DNA of 34,893 nucleotides from Candidatus Competibacteraceae bacterium (GCA_003989065.1 RXIW01000040.1:1-34893), one strand, 5' to 3'. Numbered from the stretch's first letter, positions 27,570-34,893 are shown. Notes: generated from the sequence alone by a model not told the origin. Made by a program: numbers and translations.

Positions 27570-28409
27570 TCAGGTCCACAACGCCCGCACCCCGAAATAG
27601 GCGATGTCCTTGAAGCGGCGCACGGTCCCCTTGAACAACGACGATTGCGGCCGGGTGCAGAAAGTCATGCTGAGCATCACCCGCAACTCGTTTTCTCCCA
27701 GACGCGTCACCCGATGGAAGACGCGCGCGCCCTCGAACACGATCAGGGTATTGGGCGGGGTGGGGATCATGACCTCTCGGTCGCCATGACGGATCTCCAG
27801 TTGCGCCGAAGAAAGACGATCCGCTCCCAGATGACGGTTGACCAGAGGGAGCAGCACAGTGAAATGTCGGCCGTTATAGAAGTTGTAGTCATAATGCCAT
27901 CCGATGTGATCACGTGGGCGGTCGTAGAACAGCAGCGAGCAGGAACTCTGATCGTGCAGCGGCGTGGGCAGCACCGGCTCGCCGATGATGGCGGAGCAGA
28001 TGCGGCGCAGATCATCCGATTGATAGAAGGCGACGATTTCCGGCGCGGCCTGGTGCAAATCCTCGTAGGCGATGGTGCCGCCCTGCTTGTGGACCGGGAA
28101 ATAGCTGCGTTCGATCTGGCGGTGGCGCAAGGCCGCATCGCGCAACTGGGTAAAGGCGGCATCGGGCAGGACGTCCGCCACCGTGGCCAGGCGCTGCTGG
28201 AAGTCGGGCAAGGCGTCCGGCAGACGACCAGGCAGGTTCAACTGGGCACCGTAACGCTCGACCAGCGCGCGCTGGTCGGTCTGCAACTGCCGATACTGGC
28301 GCTGCTTGCGCAGTTTGAGGGTGGCGAAGGCGAGCGCGCCGGCGGCGACGGGGAGCAACAACAATTCCGTTTCCATGGTCATTCTCGGGTAGTCGACGAT
28401 AAGCTCCAT
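27570..28409 (-). CDS. Membrane-anchored 2-oxoglutarate/Fe(II) oxygenase-like protein
   Basis: The 279-residue protein has one hydrophobic segment (about residues 15-33) followed by a basic patch (KLRKQRQYR), suggesting an N-terminal anchor with a cytoplasmic domain. The domain carries a full prolyl-4-hydroxylase-type iron site: His172 and Asp174 in GWHYDYN, His232 in VFHRV, and Arg243 in ELRVML for 2-oxoglutarate. ATG 28409 has GGAG six bases upstream; ATG 28382 is a weaker option. It lies between phnW and btaA and is divergent from btaA across 216 bp of PHO-box-rich DNA. Its substrate is unknown; a lipid is plausible given the anchor and neighbours. It does not resemble the phosphonate hydroxylase PhnY. 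Confidence 0.75.
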   Translation of the reverse strand: MELIVDYPRMTMETELLLLPVAAGALAFATLKLRKQRQYRQLQTDQRALVERYGAQLNLPGRLPDALPDFQQRLATVADVLPDAAFTQLRDAALRHRQIERSYFPVHKQGGTIAYEDLHQAAPEIVAFYQSDDLRRICSAIIGEPVLPTPLHDQSSCSLLFYDRPRDHIGWHYDYNFYNGRHFTVLLPLVNRHLGADRLSSAQLEIRHGDREVMIPTPPNTLIVFEGARVFHRVTRLGENELRVMLSMTFCTRPQSSLFKGTVRRFKDIAYFGVRALWT

Positions 28410-28457
28410 GGGCCGCTCCAGGCGAGAAAACGCCCAAGAATTCGTCCCATTATCTCT

Positions 28458-28491
28458 ACCCTAGCCCGCCGATATGAAGTTCTGATGAACC
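28458..28491 (-). promoter_or_regulatory. Weak PHO-box-like element toward the oxygenase gene
   Basis: On the minus strand GGTTCAT-CAGA-ACTTCAT is a direct repeat of TTCAT with an 11-bp period, followed after ten bases by TAGGGT. Each half matches the PHO-box at 4 of 7. The spacing copies the stronger elements in this window, but the match alone would be unconvincing. Confidence 0.25.
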
Positions 28492-28519
28492 CCCGGCCGA
28501 TGTCGGCACGGTCTCGCCC

Positions 28520-28575
28520 ACATCATAAAACGGTCATGGCAACGTCATGATCTTGTTACCGGCTCGCCGCACACT
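28520..28575 (+). promoter_or_regulatory. PHO-box array upstream of btaA
   Basis: Four 7-base units, ACATCAT, CGGTCAT, ACGTCAT and TTGTTAC, start at 28520, 28531, 28542 and 28553, an exact 11-bp period. The second matches CTGTCAT at 6/7 and the third at 5/7. Ten bases after the last unit is CACACT (28570-28575), as before phnW. Tandem half-sites at one helical turn are the hallmark of PhoB binding, and phosphate-starvation control of betaine-lipid genes is well known in other bacteria. Confidence 0.6.
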
Positions 28576-28625
28576 GCCCGGCCATCGGTTATCCATGACC
28601 CTTACTCTGATAAGTTCGAGGCAGT

Positions 28626-29801
28626 ATGGTCAAACAACTCGGCGCCCGGCTCGGCAATCACGCCCACGATCTGTTGTTCAGGACAATTCACCAGCGCTAT
28701 CTGATCTACAACATGTGCTGGGAAGATCCGCGCATCGACCGGCAGTTGCTGGGTCTGGACCACGACAGCCAAGTAGTGGTGCTGACCAGCGCTGGCTGCA
28801 ATGCCCTCGACTATCTGCTGGACGGACCGGCGGCCATCCACGCCGTGGACGTCAATCCGCGCCAGAACGCCCTGCTCCAGCTCAAGCTGGCCCTGGTCGC
28901 CCGCGGCGATTTCGACGATCTGGAGCGGATGTTCCGCCAGGGCGCGCATCCGCGTTTCGGCGAGCTGTATCGTTCGCTGCGCCCGAGTCTGCCGCCCTAC
29001 GCCGCCGCGTTCTGGGACAAGAAGATCGGCTATTTCGACCCGGACAACCGCAAGCGCTCGTTCTATTACCACGGCACCTGCGGTGCGGTGGCCTGGCTGG
29101 TCAGCCGGCAGCTGCTCAAATCCGGTCGCAAGTTGCGCAACTACCTGTTCGATCTGCTGGACGCCCAGACCCTGGACGAGCAGCGGGCCCTGTATGAAAA
29201 GATCGAGCCAGCCCTGTGGGGTCGGTTCAGCACCTGGCTGCTGCGACAGCCGACCGCCCTGGCCATGCTCGGCGTGCCGCGCCCGCAAATTCGCCTGATG
29301 CAGCAACAATATCCCGGCGGCGTCATCGGCTATATCAGCGACAAGCTGCGCCATGTGCTGACCGAGGTGCTGATCCACGACAATTACTTCTGGCGGGCCT
29401 ACCTGACCGGCGCCTATACCGAACAATGCTGCCCGAACTACCTGCGGGAAGAGAACTTCGCCAACCTGTGTGCCCATCTCGATCGGGTCCACGCCCATAC
29501 CGCCACGGTCAGCGATTTCCTGCGCCAGAATCCCGGTTCCTACAGCCACTTCGTGCTGCTGGACCATCAGGATTGGCTGGCCTGGCACCAACCGCAGGCG
29601 TTGGAAGACGAGTGGCGGTTGATTCTGGCCAACAGTCGTCCGGGTAGCCGCATCCTGCTGCGCTCGGCCAGCGACACCCTGGGCTTCCTGCCCGACTGGA
29701 CCCAGCGCGCCCTGCGTTTCTTCCCGGCCCTGACCGAGCCGCTGCATCGGCAGGATCGGGTCGGCACTTACGGCAGTCTGCATTTCGCGGAGGTGCTATG
29801 A
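28626..29801 (+). CDS. btaA: SAM:diacylglycerol 3-amino-3-carboxypropyl transferase BtaA
   Basis: BtaA makes diacylglycerylhomoserine by moving the 3-amino-3-carboxypropyl group of SAM onto diacylglycerol, the first step to the phosphorus-free betaine lipid DGTS. The 391-residue protein is a DUF3419 member: YLIYNMCWEDPRIDRQLL near the N-terminus, VVVLTSAGCNALDYLLDGP with VDVNPRQNALLQLK as the SAM-binding Rossmann segment, and C-terminal RLILANSRPGSRILLRSA. ATG 28626 has GAGG five bases upstream. Its TGA overlaps the btaB ATG. The product is expected at the cytoplasmic face of the membrane. Confidence 0.93.
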   Translation: MVKQLGARLGNHAHDLLFRTIHQRYLIYNMCWEDPRIDRQLLGLDHDSQVVVLTSAGCNALDYLLDGPAAIHAVDVNPRQNALLQLKLALVARGDFDDLERMFRQGAHPRFGELYRSLRPSLPPYAAAFWDKKIGYFDPDNRKRSFYYHGTCGAVAWLVSRQLLKSGRKLRNYLFDLLDAQTLDEQRALYEKIEPALWGRFSTWLLRQPTALAMLGVPRPQIRLMQQQYPGGVIGYISDKLRHVLTEVLIHDNYFWRAYLTGAYTEQCCPNYLREENFANLCAHLDRVHAHTATVSDFLRQNPGSYSHFVLLDHQDWLAWHQPQALEDEWRLILANSRPGSRILLRSASDTLGFLPDWTQRALRFFPALTEPLHRQDRVGTYGSLHFAEVL

Positions 29802-30454
29802 GCGCCGAGCCAACCTTCGCCGCCACTGCGGAGCACAACGCCAGCGCCCTCAATCGCTACTATCGCTGGCACGCCCGGCTGTACGATGCTACCCGCTGGA
29901 GTTTCCTGTTTGGCCGTGGCGCGCTGGTTCGCGCCATCGCCGCCCGGCCCGAACCGCCGCGCAACATTCTGGAAGTCGGCTGCGGCACCGGGGAGAATCT
30001 GGTACGGCTGGCGCGGCAATTCCCCACCGCTGCCGTAACCGGCCTTGATCTGTCACCCGACATGTTGCTGCGGGCGCGGCGCAAGCTGGAGCAGCGCCAA
30101 TTTGCCGTCACCCTGCTGCAGCAAGCCTACGACCACCCGCTGTATCCCGAGCCGGTCTTCGACCTGATCGTGTTTTCCTACTGCCTGACCATGATCAATC
30201 CCGGCTGGCAGACGGTGCTGCAATGCGCCCTGCAGGATCTGCGTCCGGACGGACGACTGGCGGTGGTCGACTTCCACGACTCCCGTTTTCCGGCCTTCCG
30301 TCGCTGGATGGGCGTCAACCATGTGCGGATGGATGGCCATTTGCGGCCATGGCTGAATGCGCACTGCCAACCCCTGCAGCAGAGCGTCGGCTCGGCCTAC
30401 GGCGGCGTCTGGCAGTATTTCAGTTTCATCGGGCAAAAGCTCGACGGTCATTAG
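29798..30454 (+). CDS. btaB: Diacylglycerylhomoserine N-methyltransferase BtaB
   Basis: BtaB adds three methyl groups from SAM to diacylglycerylhomoserine to finish DGTS. The 218-residue class-I methyltransferase has motif I ILEVGCGTGENL at residues 57-68, VTGLDLSPDMLLRARRKL as the acidic loop and helix, and FDLIVFSYCLTMINPGW as motif II. Sequence alone would fit other SAM methyltransferases; the ATGA overlap with btaA makes BtaB the best call. The next gene starts nine bases after its stop. Three SAM are used per lipid, in addition to the one used by BtaA. Confidence 0.9.
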   Translation: MSAEPTFAATAEHNASALNRYYRWHARLYDATRWSFLFGRGALVRAIAARPEPPRNILEVGCGTGENLVRLARQFPTAAVTGLDLSPDMLLRARRKLEQRQFAVTLLQQAYDHPLYPEPVFDLIVFSYCLTMINPGWQTVLQCALQDLRPDGRLAVVDFHDSRFPAFRRWMGVNHVRMDGHLRPWLNAHCQPLQQSVGSAYGGVWQYFSFIGQKLDGH

Positions 30455-30463
30455 GTTCCCTCC

Positions 30464-31288
30464 ATGGCACCCGCATCCAGGCGATTCCGCGCCTTATGGA
30501 TTTCCGATGTCCATCTCGGCTCCAGGGAATGCAAAGCCGAATTCCTGCTGGAATTTCTGCGCCACAGCGAATGCGAGCAGCTGTATCTGGTCGGCGATCT
30601 GATCGATTTCTGGCACTTGCATCGCGGTGGCCGCTGGCCGAGCGGGCACGGCGAGGTGCTCAAGACCATCCTGGCCATGGCGCGGGATGGGGTTCGCGTC
30701 CAATACGTGCCGGGCAACCATGACGAAGCCGCGCGCGACTATCTGGGTCTGTCGGTCGGCCGTATCGACATCGTCCCGGAGACGATCCACGTCACCGCCG
30801 ATGGTCGCCGTTTCCTGGTCATCCACGGCGACGAATGCGACAACGCGGTGCGCTGCGGTGGCCCGCTGCTGCATTGGCTGGGCGACTGGGCCTATGACGT
30901 GCTGCTGTTCGTCAACCGCTGGTACAACCATATCCGACGGCGCTGGAATCATCCCTACTGGTCGCTGGCCAATTTTCTCAAGCAGCGCCTCGGTCACGCC
31001 GCCGCCTACATCGCCCGGTTCGAAACCGCCGCCGCTCGAGTGGCGGCCCGACGCGAGCTGGATGGGGTGATCTGCGGCCATATCCATCACGCCGCATTGC
31101 GCGATATCGACGGCGTGCTGTACTGCAACGACGGCGACTGGGTGGAAAGCTGCACCGCGCTGGCGGAACGGCCGGACGGTTCGCTGGAAATCCTGCGCTG
31201 GACCCATCAGCAAGTGGTGGTGGCAGCGCGAGAACCGCCTCGCCGTAGGCCCACGCCCACACCGGTACCAGGCTGGGCAACCACTTAA
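30464..31288 (+). CDS. plcP: Metallophosphoesterase, PlcP-type (LpxH-like)
   Basis: The 274-residue calcineurin-fold phosphoesterase has the full dinuclear metal set: Asp15 and His17 in SDVHLGS, Asp45 in GDLIDFW, GNHD at 84-87, His121 in HGDECD, and GHIHHA at 205-210. This family is often labelled UDP-2,3-diacylglucosamine diphosphatase. However, the form ISDVHLGSRECKAEFLLEF is that of PlcP, the phospholipase C-like enzyme that converts phospholipid to diacylglycerol during phosphate starvation. Placed nine bases after btaB, it would supply the BtaA substrate and release headgroup phosphate. ATG 30464 lacks a strong ribosome-binding site. A lipid A role (LpxH) remains possible but does not fit the operon. 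Confidence 0.78.
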   Translation: MAPASRRFRALWISDVHLGSRECKAEFLLEFLRHSECEQLYLVGDLIDFWHLHRGGRWPSGHGEVLKTILAMARDGVRVQYVPGNHDEAARDYLGLSVGRIDIVPETIHVTADGRRFLVIHGDECDNAVRCGGPLLHWLGDWAYDVLLFVNRWYNHIRRRWNHPYWSLANFLKQRLGHAAAYIARFETAAARVAARRELDGVICGHIHHAALRDIDGVLYCNDGDWVESCTALAERPDGSLEILRWTHQQVVVAAREPPRRRPTPTPVPGWATT

Positions 31289-31380
31289 GACCATTGCAGT
31301 TACGGGGAGCGCTGCCGCCAAACGGCAGGACTCTCCGACAGCGCCAATCCGATAGCTGCAACGGCAATGTAGTACCATAG

Positions 31381-32370
<990 letters not shown>

Positions 32371-32457
32371 CCGCAGCGAATCGGATCATTCCAGGCACGG
32401 TGGAAAAAACCGGTGCCCCATCAGACTCGTGGCCAGCTTCCAACTGGCTATCCCCAC

Positions 32458-32495
32458 ACCACCTGGCTTGCGCATCCGCGCCGGGTGGTTCCTTA
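32458..32495 (+). terminator. Probable terminator of bluB
   Basis: ACCACCTGG (32458-32466) pairs with CCGGGTGGT (32481-32489), nine pairs with one U-G wobble, and is followed by TCCTTA. The U tract is short, so strength is uncertain. It lies 88 bp past the bluB stop. Confidence 0.45.
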
Positions 32496-32555
32496 TGGCA
32501 ACACTTGTGCCACTGGGGAAATTTCAAATAAGCTATTGATAGCTAAATCTATTGA

Positions 32556-32777
32556 TGTAAAACATCGAATATAGACCGCGGATGGAGACCGCGAAATATC
32601 GTGGAGCCATTAAATGTAGTGGCTCTGGCTCGAAGATGGGCAAACTCTGTCACTCTGCCGACGAAAAGCTATACTCGTGACAATAGTCCAGGCAAAGAGT
32701 GCAACAACCGCGCGCATTGCTCTCAAATGACCTCCTGTGCAGAGGCGCGCTATTTCCTAAAATACAGCCCTAGCTGA
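32556..32777 (+). pseudogene. Excalibur calcium-binding domain remnant
   Basis: An open stretch ending with TGA at 32775-32777 encodes CNNRAHCSQMTSCAEARYFL near its end. This matches the first half of the excalibur domain (usually CSQMxSCxEAxxFLxxCP followed by the DGDGDG-like calcium loop). Here the sequence continues KYSPS and stops: the cysteine before the proline is serine, and the calcium loop is absent. There is no ATG; the only plausible start is GTG 32601, with a distant GGAGA. I read it as a gene tail truncated at its 3' end. The residue match is direct; the decay is inferred. Confidence 0.5.
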
Positions 32778-32780
32778 TTC

Positions 32781-32846
32781 CTCTAACCTTGCGTTCAAGA
32801 GGAATCGTTTGCCGGTAGCGCCCGGCCCCCTAGCTCCATGTTATAC
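32781..32846. repeat. attC-like recombination site (integron cassette type)
   Basis: The segment begins CTCTAAC and ends GTTATAC, resembling the outer RYYYAAC and GTTRRRY boxes of an attC. Inside are CGTTCAAG (32792-32799) and CCCCCTAGCTCC (32826-32837), which look like inner boxes, around a GCCGG/CCGGC stem. The outer boxes pair at only four bases and the inner arms pair poorly. No integrase gene or second attC was found. It starts three bases after the decayed ORF, where an attC would sit. Confidence 0.35.
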
Positions 32847-32877
32847 GCCTTTTTCCACCACCCATGAGGAGTCTTAC

Positions 32878-33363
32878 ATGAAGAGGTTGATCAGCATTTT
32901 CGTTCTAGCCACTGCAATCACTGGCTGCGCCACAAACCAAGGCGCACCAAGCAACCTCCAGACATCTCAGACCGAAAGCTGCAAAGCCACCTCGGAACAA
33001 GAAATTGCAGCATTATTTGATCGTTGGAATCAGTCGCTGCAAACGGGGGATCCCCACAAAGTGGTTGCAAATTACGCAGAGCGGTCAATTCTCTTGCCTA
33101 CATTATCCAATAAACCTCGTCTCACCCCAGCGGAGAAAGAGGACTATTTCCATCACTTCTTAGAAAAACGCCCCTCAGGAAAGATTGACTTTCGCTACAT
33201 TGAATTGGGGTGCAACACTGCTTTTGATGCCGGGCTTTACACGTTCACCTTCGCAAAAACAGGTGCCTCTGTCAGTGGCCGCTACACCTACACATACCGA
33301 TGGGATGGAAATCAATGGCTAATTACAAGCCATCATTCTTCCGTCATGCCGGAGAAGAAATAA
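32878..33363 (+). CDS. SnoaL/DUF4440-like lipoprotein
   Basis: The 161-residue protein has a lipoprotein signal: a basic start, a hydrophobic stretch and lipobox AITGC with the modified Cys at residue 20. The mature part matches the SgcJ/EcaC, CaMKII-association-like NTF2 fold, with EIAALFDRWNQSLQTGDPHK at the start and YRWDGNQWLITSHHSSVMP as the last strand. Members are often annotated as oxidoreductases without proof; a binding or structural role is as likely. ATG 32878 has GAGGAG seven bases upstream; the longer frame from 32809 would destroy the signal. Base composition is lower in GC than in neighbours to the left, and the attC-like site just upstream suggests arrival as a cassette. A 12-bp hairpin follows. 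Confidence 0.75.
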   Translation: MKRLISIFVLATAITGCATNQGAPSNLQTSQTESCKATSEQEIAALFDRWNQSLQTGDPHKVVANYAERSILLPTLSNKPRLTPAEKEDYFHHFLEKRPSGKIDFRYIELGCNTAFDAGLYTFTFAKTGASVSGRYTYTYRWDGNQWLITSHHSSVMPEKK

Positions 33364-33377
33364 CAGCGGCCTAATCG

Positions 33378-33408
33378 GGTAAGGACAGGTGTTTAGCCTG
33401 TCCTTACC
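33378..33408 (+). terminator. Strong hairpin after the lipoprotein gene
   Basis: GGTAAGGACAGG (33378-33389) and CCTGTCCTTACC (33397-33408) form a perfect 12-bp stem with a 7-base loop, 15 bp past the stop. A T tract is missing, but the stability and position favour termination. A second inverted repeat, CCACCTAG/CTAGGTGG (33412-33419, 33434-33441), follows. Confidence 0.6.
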
Positions 33409-33457
33409 ACACCACCTAGCAAGCGGGTTCACACTAGGTGGCGCATTAAATGCTACC

Positions 33458-33479
33458 TATAGTCTGTCGCCTTATAGTC
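33458..33479. promoter_or_regulatory. C-boxes (controller-protein operator)
   Basis: TATAGTC occurs at 33458-33464 and again at 33473-33479, an exact 15-bp period. The same heptamer at the same period forms the operator of the Esp1396I/AhdI class of controller proteins. It lies just upstream of the -35 element of the C gene, where low C-protein would activate and high C-protein repress. Confidence 0.75.
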
Positions 33480-33487
33480 ATCATTTG

Positions 33488-33516
33488 TTGACAATCTCAG
33501 CCTGATCAATTAGGGC
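33488..33516 (+). promoter_or_regulatory. Promoter of the controller-nuclease operon
   Basis: A perfect TTGACA (33488-33493) is followed, 17 bases later, by TAGGGC (33511-33516), a poor -10 hexamer. A weak promoter that needs C-protein help would look like this. Transcription would start near 33523, the A of the proposed ATG, suggesting a leaderless mRNA as known for several controller genes. Confidence 0.55.
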
Positions 33517-33522
33517 TTGAGC

Positions 33523-33771
33523 ATGGTCAGAAAATCGAGCGACTCTCTCCGCACTGTACTGGCTGAAAACATCAAGACTTTTCGCAAAGAAAAAGGCTTC
33601 TCTCAAGAAGAGCTAGCCGAGCGATGCAACTTGCACCGCACCTACATTGGTTCGGTTGAACGCCACGAACGAAATGTCACCCTAAGCACGCTTGAGGTCT
33701 TAGCCGCAGCTTTGGGCGTTACAGTTCCCGTGTTGCTTACCAAGCGCGAGAACGCATCAAGTAACGAATAG
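33523..33771 (+). CDS. Restriction-modification controller (C) protein, XRE family
   Basis: The 82-residue protein is a helix-turn-helix regulator. SQEELAERCNLHRTYIGSVE forms the recognition bundle (about residues 27-46), followed by RNVTLSTLEVLAAALGV, as in small dimeric C-proteins of type II systems. C-proteins bind their own C-boxes to delay, then limit, nuclease expression so the methyltransferase acts first. ATG 33523 is preferred over TTG 33517 because the predicted transcript begins at that ATG. The nuclease gene starts 14 bp after its stop. Assignment rests on HTH type, C-boxes and neighbours together. Confidence 0.88.
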   Translation: MVRKSSDSLRTVLAENIKTFRKEKGFSQEELAERCNLHRTYIGSVERHERNVTLSTLEVLAAALGVTVPVLLTKRENASSNE

Positions 33772-33785
33772 ATGGGAAAACTTGG

Positions 33786-34544
33786 GTGAACCTTTCGGAA
33801 CAAGAAGTCGGCGAAATTGTTGAAGCGCTACGTCGCCTCACGCCAGCGCAACGGGAATGGATCAAATCGGCCATTCGCGCATTCGGCGCCACTTGCCAAT
33901 TCGAGCGCGCCCCCGACTCTGATGTAGTCACAGATGCTGTCCTTGCCTCCCTTGGAGACCGCTTGTTAAGCCACCATGCAGGAAGTCGTCAGGCCCTGAG
34001 CAAAGATCAATTCGAGTTTGCATTCGAGGCTGCGCTAAATGTCGCAGGTATCTCAGCTCAGCTGGTAAAAAGCCGGACGAACCGTGGTCATGACATTACC
34101 ATTCGTGACATTCCGTTCAGCCTTAAGACCGAAGCGGCAGCGAATATCAAGGATGAATCGGTCCACGTCAGCAAGTGGATGGAACTTGGCCGGGGTGAAT
34201 GGAAGCTACCGTTGCTGCGAGATTTGTTCCTGGAACATATGCAAAGCTATGACCGCATCTTCACATTCCGACGTCTGAAAGATATCAATACCAAAATCCG
34301 CTACGAACTCGTCGAGATACCCAAAGTGCTGCTGCTCGAAGCAGCAAACTGCGAACTAGTAGTTTGTATCAATAGCAAACAGAGTCCGCAGCCGGGTTAC
34401 GGTTACGTCAGGGATACAGATGGGCAACTCAAGTACTCGCTGTATTTCGATGGAGGCACAGAGCGCAAGCTCCAGATCAAACACCTGCGAAAAAACTTCT
34501 TCAAGGTCCATGCAACTTGGATCTTTGGCTCAATGTCCACGTAA
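33786..34544 (+). CDS. Type II restriction endonuclease, PD-(D/E)XK-like
   Basis: I do not recognise the exact family of this 252-residue protein. A likely nuclease core is FAFEAALNVAG, then KSRTNRGHDITIRDIPFSLK, where Asp103 and Lys114 fit the D and x-K of a PD-(D/E)XK site, with Glu116 adjacent. Position supports the call: it follows a C-protein gene by 14 bp and converges, with a 15-bp overlap, on a DNA methyltransferase. The start is GTG 33786, with GGGAAAA about five bases upstream. The recognition sequence cannot be predicted. A non-nuclease role for an orphan ORF in this slot is unlikely. Confidence 0.75.
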   Translation: MNLSEQEVGEIVEALRRLTPAQREWIKSAIRAFGATCQFERAPDSDVVTDAVLASLGDRLLSHHAGSRQALSKDQFEFAFEAALNVAGISAQLVKSRTNRGHDITIRDIPFSLKTEAAANIKDESVHVSKWMELGRGEWKLPLLRDLFLEHMQSYDRIFTFRRLKDINTKIRYELVEIPKVLLLEAANCELVVCINSKQSPQPGYGYVRDTDGQLKYSLYFDGGTERKLQIKHLRKNFFKVHATWIFGSMST

Positions 34545-34893
34545 CAACCGCTCGCGCGCGAGTTCGGCATACTCCGCGTTTAGCTCGATCCCAACACAAT
34601 CCCTACCCAACTCGTTGCAAACTACACCGGTTGTTCCTGACCCGAAAAATGGGTCGAGGACACGGCCATTCTTGCTGGAGCCTGCTGCTACGCAGATACG
34701 AACAAGCGCCTTAGGATAAACGGCGAAGTGGCTACCGGGGTATGGCTCTGTGTTGATATTCCATACCGTACGCCGATTCTTCGACTTCTGTTGCGTGCCT
34801 GCCGCCGGTTCCATGATTGCCTGCCAGTCGTAGTAATATTTCTCCGATTTCGAGAATAGTAACACATATTCATGAGAACGGGTCGGGCGATCC
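34530..34893 (-). CDS. DNA methyltransferase of the restriction system, C-terminal part
   Basis: The frame runs off the right edge of the window, so only the last 120 residues are seen. PTRSHEYVLLFSKSEKYYYD at the start and VLDPFFGSGTTGVVCNELGR near the end are typical of N4-cytosine/N6-adenine methyltransferases; the latter is the SAM-binding FxGxG motif. Because this motif comes last, the catalytic D/S-P-P-Y motif should lie outside the window, the order of the beta class. An internal GTG at 34865 is not the real start. It converges on the nuclease gene, overlapping its 3' end by 15 bp. It would protect the host's sites. Confidence 0.9.
   Translation of the reverse strand, partial: DRPTRSHEYVLLFSKSEKYYYDWQAIMEPAAGTQQKSKNRRTVWNINTEPYPGSHFAVYPKALVRICVAAGSSKNGRVLDPFFGSGTTGVVCNELGRDCVGIELNAEYAELARERLLRGH

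Larger units (their letters stand above)
32371..32877. other. A+T-richer junction after bluB
   Basis: This 507-bp stretch marks the switch from the GC-rich chromosome to a more A+T-rich tail. It contains a hairpin past bluB, a decayed excalibur-domain frame and an attC-like element, listed separately. No intact gene was found in it. Confidence 0.6.

Noticed and set aside
25481..27613. A 710-codon open frame on the plus strand across phnX and phnW
   Set aside because: It is antisense to two genes with complete catalytic motifs, and its product is low-complexity His/Arg/Gly-rich text typical of the opposite strand of GC-rich genes.
27570..28409. Phosphonate hydroxylase PhnY
   Set aside because: The protein has a membrane anchor and a prolyl-hydroxylase-like iron site, not the phytanoyl-CoA dioxygenase-like sequence of PhnY.
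33364..33450. Second attC after the lipoprotein gene
   Set aside because: Only simple hairpins are present; no GTTRRRY box was found, so an array of cassettes is not supported.

Overview
The window is a chromosomal segment of a GC-rich proteobacterium, most likely a gammaproteobacterium. The rsmI/yraN pair, a 219-residue YcgM-type protein and PhnW/PhnX all read like gammaproteobacterial versions. A Competibacter-like lineage is possible, but that is a guess. From 1 to about 32.4 kb the genes share one GC-rich codon style. The last 2.4 kb is visibly richer in A+T and looks acquired. No tRNA, rRNA, CRISPR array or intact insertion sequence was seen.

Left part (1-6.7 kb): the tail of a VOC/glyoxalase-fold gene, rsmI on the minus strand, then yraN, cobalamin-dependent methionine synthase metH and a DUF4239 membrane protein on the plus strand. 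These meet a polysaccharide deacetylase-like gene end to end.

Central-left part (6.7-12.9 kb): a transglutaminase/DUF2126 protein on the minus strand is divergent from a circularly permuted ATP-grasp gene and an alpha-E gene. This is a recurrent but uncharacterised set predicted to form or cleave peptide-like amide bonds. A textbook -24/-12 (sigma-54) promoter precedes the ATP-grasp gene. Then come a ycgM-like FAH hydrolase overlapping a flavodoxin-fold quinone reductase, a MmgE/PrpD gene and a CHAD-domain gene.

Central-right part (16.9-31.3 kb): a phosphorus-scavenging region. It holds a 2-aminoethylphosphonate (AEP) importer (binding protein, ATPase, fused permease), then phnW, phnX, a PbfA-type lyase and an FAD-dependent amine oxidase. 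Downstream are btaA, btaB and a PlcP-type metallophosphoesterase, which together can replace phospholipid with the betaine lipid DGTS. PHO-box-like direct repeats stand at matching distances upstream of phnS, phnW and btaA. A sulfotransferase, a VapBC/FitAB-like toxin-antitoxin pair and a membrane-anchored 2-oxoglutarate oxygenase lie between these blocks.

Right part (31.3-34.9 kb): a cobalamin riboswitch followed by bluB (synthesis of the B12 lower ligand, relevant to metH at the other end). Next are a decayed excalibur-domain ORF, an attC-like site, a SnoaL-like lipoprotein, and a type II restriction-modification system with a C-protein, its C-boxes, the nuclease and a convergent methyltransferase cut by the window edge.
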